Of a stretch of 64,000 nucleotides of DNA, positions 8,829 through 19,865 are shown piece after piece (within the stretch, counting starts at the first letter, position 1; the number at the start of each line of letters is the position of its first letter). Source of the DNA: Duganella sp. 1411 (lineage in GTDB: Bacteria > Pseudomonadota > Gammaproteobacteria > Burkholderiales > Burkholderiaceae_D). Under the pieces are notes generated by a model, which was given only the letters and a program-made list of their open reading frames with translations, made no database searches and was not told where the DNA came from. The DNA is taken from NCBI RefSeq assembly GCF_017833525.1, contig NZ_JAFICD010000001.1:1178001-1242000 (forward strand), in the 5' to 3' direction. The position numbers were made by a program, and so were the translations under genes.

Positions 8829-10829
8829 ATGAGACACTTGCCATTCCCTCGCCCAGCCTTGCTTCTGGCCTGCGCCCTGACCGCCAGCGGGCCGGCCGCC
8901 GCCGACGGCACGCCGCCCCAGTCGTACCAGCCGGACTATTTCGCGCAGTTCCAGGCGGCGACCGCGATGGACATGGCGACCCGCCTGCCCGGTTTCGTCT
9001 TCGATGGCGGCAACCCGTCGCGCGGCGTCGCCGGCAACGTGCTGATCAACGGCAAACGTCCCGCGTCCAAAACGGAGCCGCTTGCCGACGTGTTGGGACG
9101 CATCCCGGCGGCGGCCGTCGAGCGCATCGAGGTCATCAACGGCGGCGCCGGCGGCATCGATATGCAGGGTTATCCGACCGTGGCCAACCTGCTGCTCAAG
9201 CAAATGGACCTGGTGTCGGCCAGCACCACCGCGTCGAGCTATCTGACGGCCGACGGCGATCTGACGCCCTCGCTGGAGGGCAACTACAGCCTCAAGCGCG
9301 GCGACCGCAGCATCAACCTGACGCTGGGCTGGCTGCGCTCGCCCGACACCGGACAGGGACAGGGCCGCAAAACCACGCGCTATGCCGGTCCGGGGTCGGT
9401 TGCCGAGGCGACGATGGCCGGCGCCGGCGTCAGCGGCAACAAGGTGGCCAAGCTCACCTATGGGCAAGACCTGCTGGACGGCCAGTTGACCTGGAACGGC
9501 GCGTTCAATCCCTGGACCTACCAGTCGCAGGGCTGGTATGACGCCGGCACGCGCTCGCTCAACAGCAACGACAACGCCGGCCGCACGCTCGAACAGGGCC
9601 TCGCCTACACGCGCGATCTGGCGCCCGGCGCCAGCATGGACCTCAAGGCGCTGTACCGCACCGCCGAGATGACGGCCGACTCGACCTTCTCCTCGGGCGG
9701 CCACACCTCGTACGCGGTGTCGGCCACCAACGCCAGCGAGCAGGTGCTGGCCGCGCAACTGAGCTGGCAAGCGTTGAACGGCGTCGTCATACGCGGCGGC
9801 GTCGAGCGTGCCGTCAACACCAACGACAGCGCCAACACCTATCAGGCCGGCGCCGACGCCGCGCCGATGCCGACCGGCGCCGCCTGGGTGCGCGAGGAGC
9901 GCGTCGAGGGCCAGCTGTCGTCCGCCTGGCAGCTCGACAACTCGCTCAGCGCCGAGGCCGGCCTGAAGCTCTCGCACGCCAGCCTGAGCGCGGGCATCGA
10001 CCAGCCGGAGGCCAAGGCCCATCTGTATCCCAAGCCGCGGCTGCGCGTGTCGCTATCGCCGACGCCATCTCTGCAGCTGCGGTTGCGCCTGGAACGCGAG
10101 ATCAGCCAACTGAACTTCGGCGACAACGCCGGATATTTCGGCGTCGCCGACCCCAGGCTGCGGGCCGACTACCCGGAGCTGGAGCCGGCCAAGACCTGGT
10201 TGTGCGAAGGCGCGCTCGAATACCATTTCTGGGAACGGGGCGCGGCCGTGCTGAGCTATACGCAATCGCACATCAGCGACGTCATCGACCGCATGCCGAT
10301 GCGCACGGCGAACGCCACCTACGACACCGCCGGCAACATCGGCGACGCCAGCGCCGACAGCGTGACCGGCTCGCTGAACCTGCCGACCGACGGCTGGGCC
10401 CTGCCGCAAGGTCTGCTCAAGCTGTCGACCACGTGGCGCTCGTCGTCGGTCACCGATCCGACCACGCTGGAGACGCGGCGCCTGTCCGGCGAGCAGCCGC
10501 TGGCCTGGCGGATCGAGTTCGCGCAGGATTTACCGCGCCAGCGCACCGCCTGGGGTTTTTCCGTCGACAACGGCTGGAGCAACGACAACTGGCAGGCCGC
10601 CGAACGCGACACCAGCAGCGGCAGCGGCTGGGCGCGCGCCTTCGTCAACTACCGGCCGGCCTCGAACATGATGGTGACCTTGGAGTTGAACAACCTGACC
10701 GGACGCACCGTCACGTTCGACCGCACCCACTACGCCGGCGACCGGCTGGCCGGCAACATCGACTTCATCGAGCACAACCTCACCCGCACGCAGCCGTTCG
10801 CAACGCTGCGCGTGCGGCGGGATTGGTAG
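8829..10829 (+). CDS. TonB-dependent outer-membrane receptor, short plug type
   Basis: A 666-residue outer-membrane protein. A signal peptide covers ~1-24 (ending GPAAADG). The plug domain contains LPGFVFDGG, GNVLINGKRP, VLGRIPAAAVERIEVINGG and GIDMQGYPTVANLL, the signature of TonB receptor plugs. The rest is a series of amphipathic beta-strands ending in an aromatic-terminated strand (FATLRVRRDW), as expected for a 22-strand barrel. No N-terminal secretin/STN signalling domain is present. The substrate is unknown. It stands alone, preceded by the toxin-antitoxin pair and convergent with the Gfo/Idh gene. An in-frame TTG at 8814 would add five residues but is not supported by the promoter position. 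Confidence 0.8.
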   Translation: MRHLPFPRPALLLACALTASGPAAADGTPPQSYQPDYFAQFQAATAMDMATRLPGFVFDGGNPSRGVAGNVLINGKRPASKTEPLADVLGRIPAAAVERIEVINGGAGGIDMQGYPTVANLLLKQMDLVSASTTASSYLTADGDLTPSLEGNYSLKRGDRSINLTLGWLRSPDTGQGQGRKTTRYAGPGSVAEATMAGAGVSGNKVAKLTYGQDLLDGQLTWNGAFNPWTYQSQGWYDAGTRSLNSNDNAGRTLEQGLAYTRDLAPGASMDLKALYRTAEMTADSTFSSGGHTSYAVSATNASEQVLAAQLSWQALNGVVIRGGVERAVNTNDSANTYQAGADAAPMPTGAAWVREERVEGQLSSAWQLDNSLSAEAGLKLSHASLSAGIDQPEAKAHLYPKPRLRVSLSPTPSLQLRLRLEREISQLNFGDNAGYFGVADPRLRADYPELEPAKTWLCEGALEYHFWERGAAVLSYTQSHISDVIDRMPMRTANATYDTAGNIGDASADSVTGSLNLPTDGWALPQGLLKLSTTWRSSSVTDPTTLETRRLSGEQPLAWRIEFAQDLPRQRTAWGFSVDNGWSNDNWQAAERDTSSGSGWARAFVNYRPASNMMVTLELNNLTGRTVTFDRTHYAGDRLAGNIDFIEHNLTRTQPFATLRVRRDW

Positions 10830-10845
10830 GTTTCCCACCTACCAA
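10823..10845. terminator. Hairpin between convergent genes
   Basis: A nine-base-pair perfect stem (TTGGTAGGT / ACCTACCAA) with a five-base loop spans the stop codon of the TonB receptor gene and ends 7 bp from the stop of the convergent Gfo/Idh gene. There is no long T tract on either side, so it is a plausible but not classical bidirectional terminator. Confidence 0.6.
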
Positions 10846-10852
10846 ATCACGG

Positions 10853-12010
10853 TTACTCCGCGATCCCGATCCAGCGCGAACCTTGCCGGCTGCTTTCCAT
10901 GGCAGCGTCCATGAACTTCAGGCCGGCGACGCCGTCGTCCACGTCGGGCATGCCGCGCGTCAGCTCGGGCTTGGCCCGGCCGGCGTCGATGGCGTGGATT
11001 TGCGCGGCGGCGTCGCGGTACAGCTGGGCGAACGCTTCCAGATACCCCTCCGGATGGCCGGACGGCACGCGCGTGGCCGCCTCCGCCGCCACGCCGCGCA
11101 CCCGTCCGCGCGTCAGGCGCTGGGCGCAGCCGCCCTGCGGTGTGAGCCACAGTTCATTTGGATTTTCCTGCTCAAAACTCAGGCTGGCCTTGGTACCGTA
11201 CACGCGCAGGCGCAGGCCGTTTTCACAGCCGGTCGCCATCTGGCTGCTCCACAGCATGCCACGCGCGCCATTGGCGTAGCGCAGCATGACCTGCACATGG
11301 TCGTCCAGCAGGCGCCCGGGTGTGAACGCGTGCAGCTCGGCCAGGATCTCGTTCGGCAGCATGCCGCTGACATAGCCGGCCAGATGATAGGCATGGCTGC
11401 CGATATCGCCCAGGCAGCCGTTCGGCCCGGCCCGCAGCGGATCGTTGTGCCAGTTGTTGCGCTGGTAGTCCTCGCTCTGGTTGGCCGCCTCGGCCAGCCA
11501 GTCCTGCGGGTATTCCACCTGTACCAGCCGGATCTCGCCGATCTCGCCCGCCGCCACCATCGCCCGCGCGTGCCGCACCATCGGATATCCGGCGTAGACG
11601 TGGGTCAGCGCGAACACCTTGTTGCGTTCGCGCGCCAACGCCGCCAGCGCCTCGCCCTCGGCCAGCGAAATCGCCAGCGGCTTGTCGCAGATGACGTGGA
11701 TGCCCGCTTCCAGGAAGGCCGTCGCCATCGGCGCGTGCAGGTAGTTGGGCGTGACGATGGCGACCGCGTCGATACCGTCCGGCCGGGCCGCTTCGGCGCG
11801 CGCCATCTCGTTGTAGTCCGCGTAGCTGCGCGCCGAGCCAAGGCGCAGGCCTGCGGCGCTGGCCGCCGCCTTTGCCGGATCGCTGGACAGGCTGGCCGCC
11901 ACCAACTCGTAACAGTCGTCGAGCCGCCCGGCGATGCGGTGCACCGCGCCAATGAAGGCGCCGTCGCCGCCGCCCACCATGCCCAGCCGAAGTCGTCGTT
12001 CCACGCCCAT
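10853..12010 (-). CDS. Gfo/Idh/MocA family oxidoreductase
   Basis: A 385-residue NAD(P)-dependent sugar or cyclitol oxidoreductase. The Rossmann domain opens with LGMVGGGDGAFIG; VTPNYLH and CDKPLA match the EKP-type motif that positions cofactor and substrate. GCLGDIGSHAYHL is the usual substrate-site segment of the C-terminal alpha/beta domain. No export signal is visible, so the enzyme is cytoplasmic. It is the last gene of the long minus-strand operon, one base after the TIM-barrel gene. In this context it probably oxidises or reduces the keto-sugar produced or imported by the upstream genes (inference). Confidence 0.85.
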   Translation of the reverse strand: MGVERRLRLGMVGGGDGAFIGAVHRIAGRLDDCYELVAASLSSDPAKAAASAAGLRLGSARSYADYNEMARAEAARPDGIDAVAIVTPNYLHAPMATAFLEAGIHVICDKPLAISLAEGEALAALARERNKVFALTHVYAGYPMVRHARAMVAAGEIGEIRLVQVEYPQDWLAEAANQSEDYQRNNWHNDPLRAGPNGCLGDIGSHAYHLAGYVSGMLPNEILAELHAFTPGRLLDDHVQVMLRYANGARGMLWSSQMATGCENGLRLRVYGTKASLSFEQENPNELWLTPQGGCAQRLTRGRVRGVAAEAATRVPSGHPEGYLEAFAQLYRDAAAQIHAIDAGRAKPELTRGMPDVDDGVAGLKFMDAAMESSRQGSRWIGIAE

Positions 12011-12011
12011 G

Positions 12012-13067
12012 TCAGCCCTCCAGTCCCATCAGCGCGCGGACCTGCTGCAGGTCCGCGCCGCTGCCGGCAAAATCGTCGAATGCCCGCTCGCCCACGCGGA
12101 TGATATGGCTGCGAATGAAGTCCGCGCCTTCGCGCGCGCCGTCCTCGGGATGCTTGAGCGCGCATTCCCATTCCAGCACCGCCCAGCCCGGGTAGTCGTA
12201 TTGCGCCATCTTCGAGAAGATCGCCTTGAAGTCGATCTGCCCGTCGCCCAGCGAGCGGAAGCGCCCCGCCCTGTCCTGCCAGCCCGAGTAACCGCCGTAC
12301 ACGCCCTGCCGGCCGTTGGGACGGAACTCGGCATCCTTGACGTGGAAGGCCTTGATGCGCTCGTGGTAGATGTCGATGAAGGCCAGGTAGTCCAGCTGCT
12401 GCAGCACGAAGTGGCTGGGGTCGTACAGGATGTTGGCGCGCTTGTGGCCGCCCACCGCGTCGAGGAAGCGCTCGAAGGTCACGCCGTCGTGCAAGTCCTC
12501 GCCCGGATGCAGCTCGTAGCAGAGATCGACGCCGGCGTCGTCGAAGGCCTCAAGGATGGGCAGCCAGCGGCGGCCCAGTTCGGCGAAGGCCTCCTCGACC
12601 AGTCCGGCCGGACGCTGCGGCCACGGATATAGATACGGCCAAGCCAGCGCGCCGGAGAAGCTGACATGGGCCGCCAGGCCCAGGCGCTTGGACGCACGCG
12701 CCGCGCGCAGCAACTGGTCGACCGCCCACGCCTGGCGCGCCGCCGGATCGCCGCGCACATGGGCCGGCGCGAAGCCGTCGAACAGCGCGTCGTAGGCGGG
12801 ATGGACCGCAACAAGTTGGCCCTGCAAATGGGTCGACAATTCCGAGATCTGCAAGCCGTGCGAGGCCAGCAGCGCGACAATGTCGTCACAATATGCCTGG
12901 CTGTCGGCGGCCTGCTCCAGATCGAAAAGGCGCGGATCGCACGGCAGTTGGATGGCTTTGTAGCCGAGGCCCGCCGCCCAGCCGGCCAGGTTGGCGAGAT
13001 TGTCGAACGGGACGTCATCGCCCATGAACTGCGCCAGGAAAATGGCCGGTCCCTTGATGGTTTTCAT
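12012..13067 (-). CDS. Sugar phosphate isomerase/epimerase-type TIM barrel, cytoplasmic
   Basis: A 351-residue AP-endonuclease-2/xylose-isomerase-like barrel. Visible features are the N-terminal strand (GPAIFLAQFMGDD), CYELHPGEDLHDG (metal-ligand glutamate), NILYDPSHFVLQQLDY (Asp-Pro-Ser-His metal site), FHVKDAEFR and the closing WECALKHPEDGAREG. Such proteins act on keto-sugars, inositols or phosphorylated sugars as isomerases, epimerases or lyases. It has no signal peptide, unlike the second barrel of this operon at 16670-17527. It lies between the palindromic repeat at 13091-13187 and the Gfo/Idh gene, and its start codon follows a CAGGAGTT-type ribosome-binding site. Confidence 0.85.
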   Translation of the reverse strand: MKTIKGPAIFLAQFMGDDVPFDNLANLAGWAAGLGYKAIQLPCDPRLFDLEQAADSQAYCDDIVALLASHGLQISELSTHLQGQLVAVHPAYDALFDGFAPAHVRGDPAARQAWAVDQLLRAARASKRLGLAAHVSFSGALAWPYLYPWPQRPAGLVEEAFAELGRRWLPILEAFDDAGVDLCYELHPGEDLHDGVTFERFLDAVGGHKRANILYDPSHFVLQQLDYLAFIDIYHERIKAFHVKDAEFRPNGRQGVYGGYSGWQDRAGRFRSLGDGQIDFKAIFSKMAQYDYPGWAVLEWECALKHPEDGAREGADFIRSHIIRVGERAFDDFAGSGADLQQVRALMGLEG

Positions 13068-13090
13068 GCTGAACTCCTGCGTTATGCCGC

Positions 13091-13187
13091 GTGGGGCGGA
13101 TTAGGCGGAACGCCGTAATCCGCCAATGCATGCGCCGTCGATACGCATGCAGTGGCGGATTACGCTGCGCTAATCCGCCCTACGTGG
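13091..13187. repeat. Palindromic intergenic repeat, copy 1 (double hairpin)
   Basis: Two 9-bp inverted pairs of GGCGGATTA and TAATCCGCC occur in succession (13095-13103 with 13116-13124; 13154-13162 with 13171-13179), and the element ends in CGCCCTACG. A second copy of the same unit is at 43058-43142. This resembles REP/BIME-type elements that are widespread in proteobacteria. It lies inside the operon, between the binding-protein gene and the distal TIM barrel, where hairpins could stabilise or attenuate the transcript. Confidence 0.8.
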
Positions 13188-13214
13188 TTCCGTTGGCCGC
13201 TTAAGGCGGCTAAA

Positions 13215-14174
13215 TTAATACGGCGAATCGGCGAAGTAGAACTGCTTGGCGTTGTCACGCGTGATCAGCACCGACGGGATGATGGTCTTGGCCGGCAGCG
13301 CTTCGCCTTTGAGCCGCGCGGTGGCCGTCATCTTGATGGCGTCGTAGATGAACTTGGGCGAGTACGAGACGTCGGCCTGGATCAGCTTGTCGCCGTCGAT
13401 GATCTTCTTGACGGCGCTCTTGGCGCCGGCGCCGCCGAACACCTCCTTGATGTCGGTGCGCTTGGCCTGCTCGATGGCCTTGACCACGCCGATGGCCATG
13501 TCGTCGTCGGCCGCCCAGACCGCGTCGATCTGCTTGAAGCGCGTCAGATAATCCTGCATGACCTTGAAGGCGTCGTCGCGGTTCCAGTTGCCGTACTTGG
13601 TGTCGAGCACCTTGATGCCGGGGTTGGCCTTGAGCGCGGCGTTGAAGGCGTCGACGCGCTCGTTGTCCAGGGTGCTGGGCATGCCGCGCAACACCACGAT
13701 ATTGCCTTTGCCGCCCAGTTTCTTGGCCAGGTATTCGGCAGGCAGCTTGCCGAAGGCCGTGTTGTCGCCCGCCACATAGGCGTTTTGCGCCGCCGGGTTG
13801 GTCAGGCCGCGATCGACCACGGTGACGTAGACGCCCTTGTTTTTCAGCTGCGTGACCGGCTGCGTCAACGACGCCGACTCCAGCGGGAAGATCACCAGCG
13901 CGTTGATCTTGTTCACCACCAGCATGTCCTGCAGCTGGTTGGCCTGGTCCGGCGTGCTGGCGGCCGTCTTGATGATGATCTTCAGCGTCGGATTGGCCGC
14001 CTCCAGTTCCTTCTTGGCCTGGTTGGCCCACCAGACGATGCCGCCGGTGAAGCCGTGCGTGGCGGTCGGGATCGCCACGCCCAGTGTGACTTTCTCGGCC
14101 GGAGGTGCCGAAGCGGCCGAGCCGGCCGCGACGGCCAGCAGGCAGGCGCTTACGATGCGTTTGATTGAGATCAT
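13215..14174 (-). CDS. Sugar ABC transporter periplasmic binding protein (ribose/inositol type)
   Basis: A 319-residue type-1 periplasmic binding protein. A signal peptide covers ~1-23 ([22 protein letters not shown]). The mature fold has [55 protein letters not shown] and [12 protein letters not shown], characteristic of the RbsB/XylF group of pentose, hexose and cyclitol binders. An AAGGG ribosome-binding site lies 5 bases before the ATG, which decides the start inside a much longer open frame. It follows the permease gene by 20 bp. The sugar is unknown; the operon suggests a monosaccharide or keto-sugar from a glycoside. Confidence 0.9.
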   Translation of the reverse strand: MISIKRIVSACLLAVAAGSAASAPPAEKVTLGVAIPTATHGFTGGIVWWANQAKKELEAANPTLKIIIKTAASTPDQANQLQDMLVVNKINALVIFPLESASLTQPVTQLKNKGVYVTVVDRGLTNPAAQNAYVAGDNTAFGKLPAEYLAKKLGGKGNIVVLRGMPSTLDNERVDAFNAALKANPGIKVLDTKYGNWNRDDAFKVMQDYLTRFKQIDAVWAADDDMAIGVVKAIEQAKRTDIKEVFGGAGAKSAVKKIIDGDKLIQADVSYSPKFIYDAIKMTATARLKGEALPAKTIIPSVLITRDNAKQFYFADSPY

Positions 14175-14194
14175 TGTATTCCCTTGTAAAAAAA

Positions 14195-15170
14195 TTAGCG
14201 GCGGCCACGCTGCAGGTAGGCGACGGTGATGATCACCACGCCCTGCACGGCGGCGTTCAGGTGGACGCTGATGATGCTGGTCAGGTTGACGATATTGCCG
14301 ATGACGGACAACAGGATGGCGCCGATGACGGTGCCCATGATGCGTCCCGAGCCGCCTTTGAGGGAAGTGCCGCCCACCACCACGGCAGCGATCGCCTCCA
14401 GCTCCCACAGGATGCCGGTGGTCGGCGTGGCCGAGCCCAGGCGCGGCACGTACAGGATGGTGGCGATGGCCACGCACACGCCCAGCAGCAGATAGGTCAG
14501 CACCTTGATCTTGTCGACGCGGATCGCGGCGTAGTTGGCGACCTGCTCGTTCGAGCCGATGGCCTGCACGTGCTGGCCGAACGCGGTGCGGTTCAGGATC
14601 ACGGCGCCGCCGACGGCCACCAGCAGGAACACCAGCACCGGGATCGGCACGCCCAGCACGCTCTGGTAGTACACCGGGCTGTAGACGTCGGACACGGTGC
14701 TGTCCAGAGTCAGCGCGCCGCCGTCGGACAGGTAAGTCAAGGTGGCGCGGAAGATGCCCAGGGTACCCAAGGTGGCGATGAACGGCTCGATGCGCCCGCG
14801 CGTGACCAGCAAGCCGTGCGCGCCGCCCAGCACGCCGCCCATCAGCAGCGCCAGCGCGCAGCCCAGCAGCACCGTGGCCACCGGGCCGGCCCATTGCGCG
14901 CCGGCCGCCGCGTTCATCAGCATGATCATCGCTCCGGCGATCAGTGCCGCCATCGAGCCGACCGACAGGTCGATGCCGCCGGAGACGATGACAAAGGTCA
15001 TGCCGACCGCGATGATGCCGATGAAGGCCGTGCGGGTGAGCACGTTCATCAGGTTTTCGACGGTGGCGAAGTCCGGGTTCAGCAGGCCGCCGGCGATGCA
15101 CAGCAAGACCAGCGCGACGACCGGGCCGTAGCCGCGGAAGCGCTCCAGCCCCGGCAACGTGAAGGGAGCT

Positions 15171-15193
<23 letters not shown>
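14195..15193 (-). CDS. Sugar ABC transporter permease (RbsC type)
   Basis: A 332-residue inner-membrane permease with about nine hydrophobic segments. The family-specific stretch [16 protein letters not shown] lies in the N-terminal third. [18 protein letters not shown] is the conserved cytoplasmic loop that contacts the ATPase, and [17 protein letters not shown] is a further family signature. It acts as a dimer with the ATPase encoded upstream. Its start overlaps the end of the ATPase gene by 23 bases, indicating translational coupling. Confidence 0.9.
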
Positions 15194-16661
<1,468 letters not shown>

Positions 16662-16669
16662 GGAAATCC

Positions 16670-17527
16670 CTACGGCACCGGCATCTTGGCCAGCACCGCC
16701 TGCAGCCCGCGCATCGAGGCCGCCACCGATTCCAGCTGGCCCATGCCGTTCGGGTATTCCTCCTGCTCGACGATGATCCACTCGGTGCCGCCGACGCTGC
16801 GCACCGCCTTGGTCAGGCCGGTCCAATCGGTCTTGTCCTGGCCGATGATGCTGGTGCCCTCCGTGCCTTTGACGAACTTGGCCTTGTAGTGCGTGGTCAC
16901 GGTGCGGCCCGGGTAGGCGTTCACGAAGGCGATCGGGTCCTTGCCGGCGTAGGTGGTCCAGCCCACGTCCTGCTGCAGGATGAAGTCCTTGGGCGTGTTG
17001 TTGGCCAGCAAGTCCCAGTTGGTCTGGCCCTTGTCGCCCAGCATCTCCGCCTCGTGGTTGTGATAGCCCAGCTTCATGCCCTGCTCGCCCAGCTTGGCCG
17101 ACAAGGCGCTCAGCTCCTTGGCCAGCTCGGCCGAGCCTTCCTTGCTGGCGGCGCGATTATCCATGGCGATGATCAGGCGGTTGCAGCCGAGCGTCTTGTA
17201 GAAATCGGTGGTGGCCTTGAAGTTGGCCGCGTTGAGCTGGTCGACACGCGTGTGCGCGCCGGCGCATTGCAGCCCTTTTTTCCGCAGGAAGGCACGCAGC
17301 CCCGCCGGATCGGCCTTGTATTTGCCGAACTCGCCGGCGAACTCGACGCCCTGGAAACCCAGCTTGGCCAGCTTGTCCAGCGTGCCCTCGAAGTCCTGCT
17401 TGATCTCGTCCTTGACCGACCACAGCTGCACGCCCAGCATCGGGCTGGTGGCAGCCTGGGACGACGCCGCCGTCAAGGCGAAGCAAAGCGCCAGCGCGTT
17501 GCGTTTGTGTGCGTTGAAAACCTTCAT
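16670..17527 (-). CDS. Exported sugar isomerase/epimerase-like TIM barrel (candidate keto-glycoside lyase)
   Basis: A 285-residue protein with a signal peptide (MKVFNAHKRNALALCFALTA, cleavage near SQA) and a xylose-isomerase-like TIM barrel: GVQLWSVKDEI, GFQGVEFAGEFG, LGYHNHEAEM (His-Asn-His-Glu metal site), ILQQDVGW, THYKAK and WIIVEQEEYP. An AAGGA site 7 bases before this ATG favours it over ATGs at 17533 and 17572. Export of this fold is unusual for sugar-phosphate enzymes, because phosphates are cytoplasmic. A periplasmic enzyme acting on a keto-glycoside made by the adjacent GMC dehydrogenase is a better explanation (inference). It is packed between the GMC gene (10-bp gap) and the ABC ATPase gene (8-bp gap). 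Confidence 0.8.
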   Translation of the reverse strand: MKVFNAHKRNALALCFALTAASSQAATSPMLGVQLWSVKDEIKQDFEGTLDKLAKLGFQGVEFAGEFGKYKADPAGLRAFLRKKGLQCAGAHTRVDQLNAANFKATTDFYKTLGCNRLIIAMDNRAASKEGSAELAKELSALSAKLGEQGMKLGYHNHEAEMLGDKGQTNWDLLANNTPKDFILQQDVGWTTYAGKDPIAFVNAYPGRTVTTHYKAKFVKGTEGTSIIGQDKTDWTGLTKAVRSVGGTEWIIVEQEEYPNGMGQLESVAASMRGLQAVLAKMPVP

Positions 17528-17537
17528 GTTCATATCC

Positions 17538-19268
17538 TTAAAGTTTGCCAAGTTTGAGTTGTTCAACCGCATAGTCGCAGGCGCGCACGGTGAGCGCCAT
17601 GAACGTCAGCGACGGATTCTGCCAGGCGCCCGAGCACATGCTGGCGCCGTCGGTGACAAACAGGTTCGGCACGTCGTGCGCCTGGTTGTACCCGTTGAGC
17701 ATCGACGTCTTCGGATCGCGCCCCATGCGCGCCGTGCCCATCTCGTGGATCGACAGTCCCGGCGCCCACTGCTCCGTGGTCCTGATCGACTTCTTGACGT
17801 CCTTGACGCCCAGCGACTCGAGGATGTTGGCGGCGGTATCGGCCATGTCCTCGCGCATCTTGTTGTCGTTGGCCGAATAGGTGCAGTCGATGTGCAACTG
17901 CGGCATGCCCCACTTGTCCTTCTTGGTCGGATGCAGGCTGACCATGTTTTCATAGCGCGGCAGCATCTCGCCCTGGCCGAACAGGCCGAAGTGCCAAGGG
18001 CCCGGCTTGCGTATCATCGCCTTGTAGTCCTTGCCGAAGCCGGGCTTGCCCCCCTGCTGCTGCCAGCCTTCGCGCCGGGCGCCGCCGGCCAGCGCGTAGC
18101 CGCGCAGGAAGCCCGGATGCTGCTCCGTCACGTTGCGGAAACGCGGAATGTAGGGTTCGGTCGGACGCCGGCCCGAGTAATAATCGTTCTCGTAGCCCTC
18201 GACCCGGCCGGAGGCGCCGGCGCCGAACAAGTGGTCCATCAGGTAATGGCCCAGCACGCCCGAGGAGTTGCCCAGGCCGGTGGGGAACGCCTCCGAGGTC
18301 GAGTTCAGCAGCACCTGCGTGCTGCCCAGCGTCGAGGCGCACAGGAACACCACCTTGGCGTGGAACTCGCGCGTTTCCATGGTTTCGGCGTCGATCACCC
18401 GCACCCCGGTGGCGCGGTTGGTCTTGGCGTCGTACAGCACGCTGTGGACGATGGCGTTGGTGGCGATGCTCAGGCGCCCGGTCGCCACGGCGGCCGGCAG
18501 GGTCGAACTCTGCGTCGAGAAGTACGCGCCGAAGGAACAGCCGCGATTGCACATGCTGCGCGCCATGCAGCTGCCCCGGCCCATTTCCAGGTGCTTTTCG
18601 TTGGGCTTGGTCAGGTGGGCGCAGCGGCCCATGATCATGCGCGCCGGCGCGAAGCTGGCGTCGAACTTCTTCTTGAGCGCGGCCTCGACGGTGTTAAATT
18701 CGAACGCCGGCAGGAACTCGCTGTCCGGCAGCACCGCCATGTTTTCCCGCGCGCCGCTGATGCCGACGTGGCGCTCGACATGGCCGTACCACGGCTCCAG
18801 GTCGGCGTAGCGGATCGGCCAGTCGACGCCATGGCCGTCCTTGGCGTTGGCGCCGAAGTCCAGATCGCTCCAGCGGTAGGACTGGCGCGCCCACAACAGC
18901 GACTTGCCGCCCAGCTGGTTGCCGCGTATCCAGCTGAACGGACGCCCTTCCGGCGTGCTGTAGGGCATGTCGCGGTCGTTGTTGAAGAAGTGCTTGGTGT
19001 GGTCGTCGAAGGCGTAGCATTTGCGCTGCTCGGCGAACTGGTCCGCCGCCAGCTTTTCCTCGACCAGGCCGCGGTTGGGCAGTTTCCACTCGTCGACGCC
19101 TTCGCCGATGTAGTCGCTGCGGTGCTCGACCGGGCGGCCGCGCTCGACCATGAGCGTGCACAGGCCGCGCTCGCACAATTCCTTGGCGGCCCAGCCGCCG
19201 GTGATGCCGGAGCCGACCACGATGGCGTCGAATTGTTCGGCGCTTTTCTTGATGTAGGGTTGGTTCAT
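17538..19268 (-). CDS. GMC-family FAD oxidoreductase (sugar/glucoside dehydrogenase large subunit)
   Basis: A 576-residue flavoprotein. The FAD-binding Rossmann motif is FDAIVVGSGITGGWAAKEL. Later GMC features are GGKSLLWARQSYRWSDLDF, the cysteine-bearing segment CMARSMCNRGCSFGAY, LCASTLGSTQVLL, and the C-terminal active-site region HEMGTARMG with VTDGASMCSGAWQNPSLT. Such proteins oxidise sugar hydroxyls with electrons passed to a carrier. The partner is the adjacent gluconate-dehydrogenase-subunit-3-like protein (4-base overlap), whose Tat signal would carry both across the membrane. Known relatives of this pair include glucoside 3-dehydrogenases and gluconate/2-keto-gluconate dehydrogenases. 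No cytochrome c subunit gene is adjacent. Confidence 0.85.
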   Translation of the reverse strand: MNQPYIKKSAEQFDAIVVGSGITGGWAAKELCERGLCTLMVERGRPVEHRSDYIGEGVDEWKLPNRGLVEEKLAADQFAEQRKCYAFDDHTKHFFNNDRDMPYSTPEGRPFSWIRGNQLGGKSLLWARQSYRWSDLDFGANAKDGHGVDWPIRYADLEPWYGHVERHVGISGARENMAVLPDSEFLPAFEFNTVEAALKKKFDASFAPARMIMGRCAHLTKPNEKHLEMGRGSCMARSMCNRGCSFGAYFSTQSSTLPAAVATGRLSIATNAIVHSVLYDAKTNRATGVRVIDAETMETREFHAKVVFLCASTLGSTQVLLNSTSEAFPTGLGNSSGVLGHYLMDHLFGAGASGRVEGYENDYYSGRRPTEPYIPRFRNVTEQHPGFLRGYALAGGARREGWQQQGGKPGFGKDYKAMIRKPGPWHFGLFGQGEMLPRYENMVSLHPTKKDKWGMPQLHIDCTYSANDNKMREDMADTAANILESLGVKDVKKSIRTTEQWAPGLSIHEMGTARMGRDPKTSMLNGYNQAHDVPNLFVTDGASMCSGAWQNPSLTFMALTVRACDYAVEQLKLGKL

Positions 19269-19843
19269 ATCAGAGCCCAGGTGCGAGTGTTTTTTCGAAC
19301 GGGAACGTCGCCCTTGTAGCCGCCGGGCACCGGCAGATACGCCAGCTCCAGGGTCGAGCCGGCTTCCGAGGTGTAATAGGCGAACAGCGTGTAGGACTTC
19401 AGCGTGCGGAAAAACCGCTGGTCGTCGGCCCCGAACGGCGCCGTGCCGCCATCGAGGGCGTGCAGCAGCTCGATCCTGCGCTTGGGCGGCAGCGCGCGGA
19501 AGCGCTTGCCCGCCGTGGCCAGCGCCAGCGCGTCGACGCGCTCCAGTCCGGCGATAAAACTCTTTTGCTCCGGCTCGGTGGCGCAGGCCCGCAACATATG
19601 GTCGATGGTGCGGTGCGCGCCGACGGCCAGCGCGCCGGGCGTGTCGGTGGCGGGAATGATGTGCTCGGCCAGCACGGCGGTCAGCGCCAAGGCCTCGGCC
19701 GACAGCACGCCGGGCGCGGCCGGTGCGCCGGCCGGGGTCGCCAGCGCCGCCAGGGCGTCGCCGGACAATGCCAGGCCACACAGGCCGGCTAATTTGATGA
19801 GAGCGGATCTGCGTCCGTCGATCTCTCGTTCAGCATGCAACAT
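19265..19843 (-). CDS. Gluconate 2-dehydrogenase subunit 3-like protein with twin-arginine signal
   Basis: A 192-residue small subunit. The N-terminus DGRRSALIKLAGLCGLALSG is a plausible Tat signal (twin Arg plus hydrophobic stretch). The mature part contains TAVLAEHIIPATDTPGALAVGAHRTID and the AYYTSEAGSTLELAYLPVPGGYKG ending typical of the family; these are described by their first and last residues, TAVLAEHI and GGYKG. A perfect AGGAGG site lies just upstream of this ATG, which decides the start within a longer frame. It overlaps the GMC gene by ATGA. Its role is assembly and export of the flavoprotein. Confidence 0.85.
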   Translation of the reverse strand: MLHAEREIDGRRSALIKLAGLCGLALSGDALAALATPAGAPAAPGVLSAEALALTAVLAEHIIPATDTPGALAVGAHRTIDHMLRACATEPEQKSFIAGLERVDALALATAGKRFRALPPKRRIELLHALDGGTAPFGADDQRFFRTLKSYTLFAYYTSEAGSTLELAYLPVPGGYKGDVPVRKNTRTWALI

Positions 19844-19865
19844 GTCTCCTCCATGAATCTCGGGT

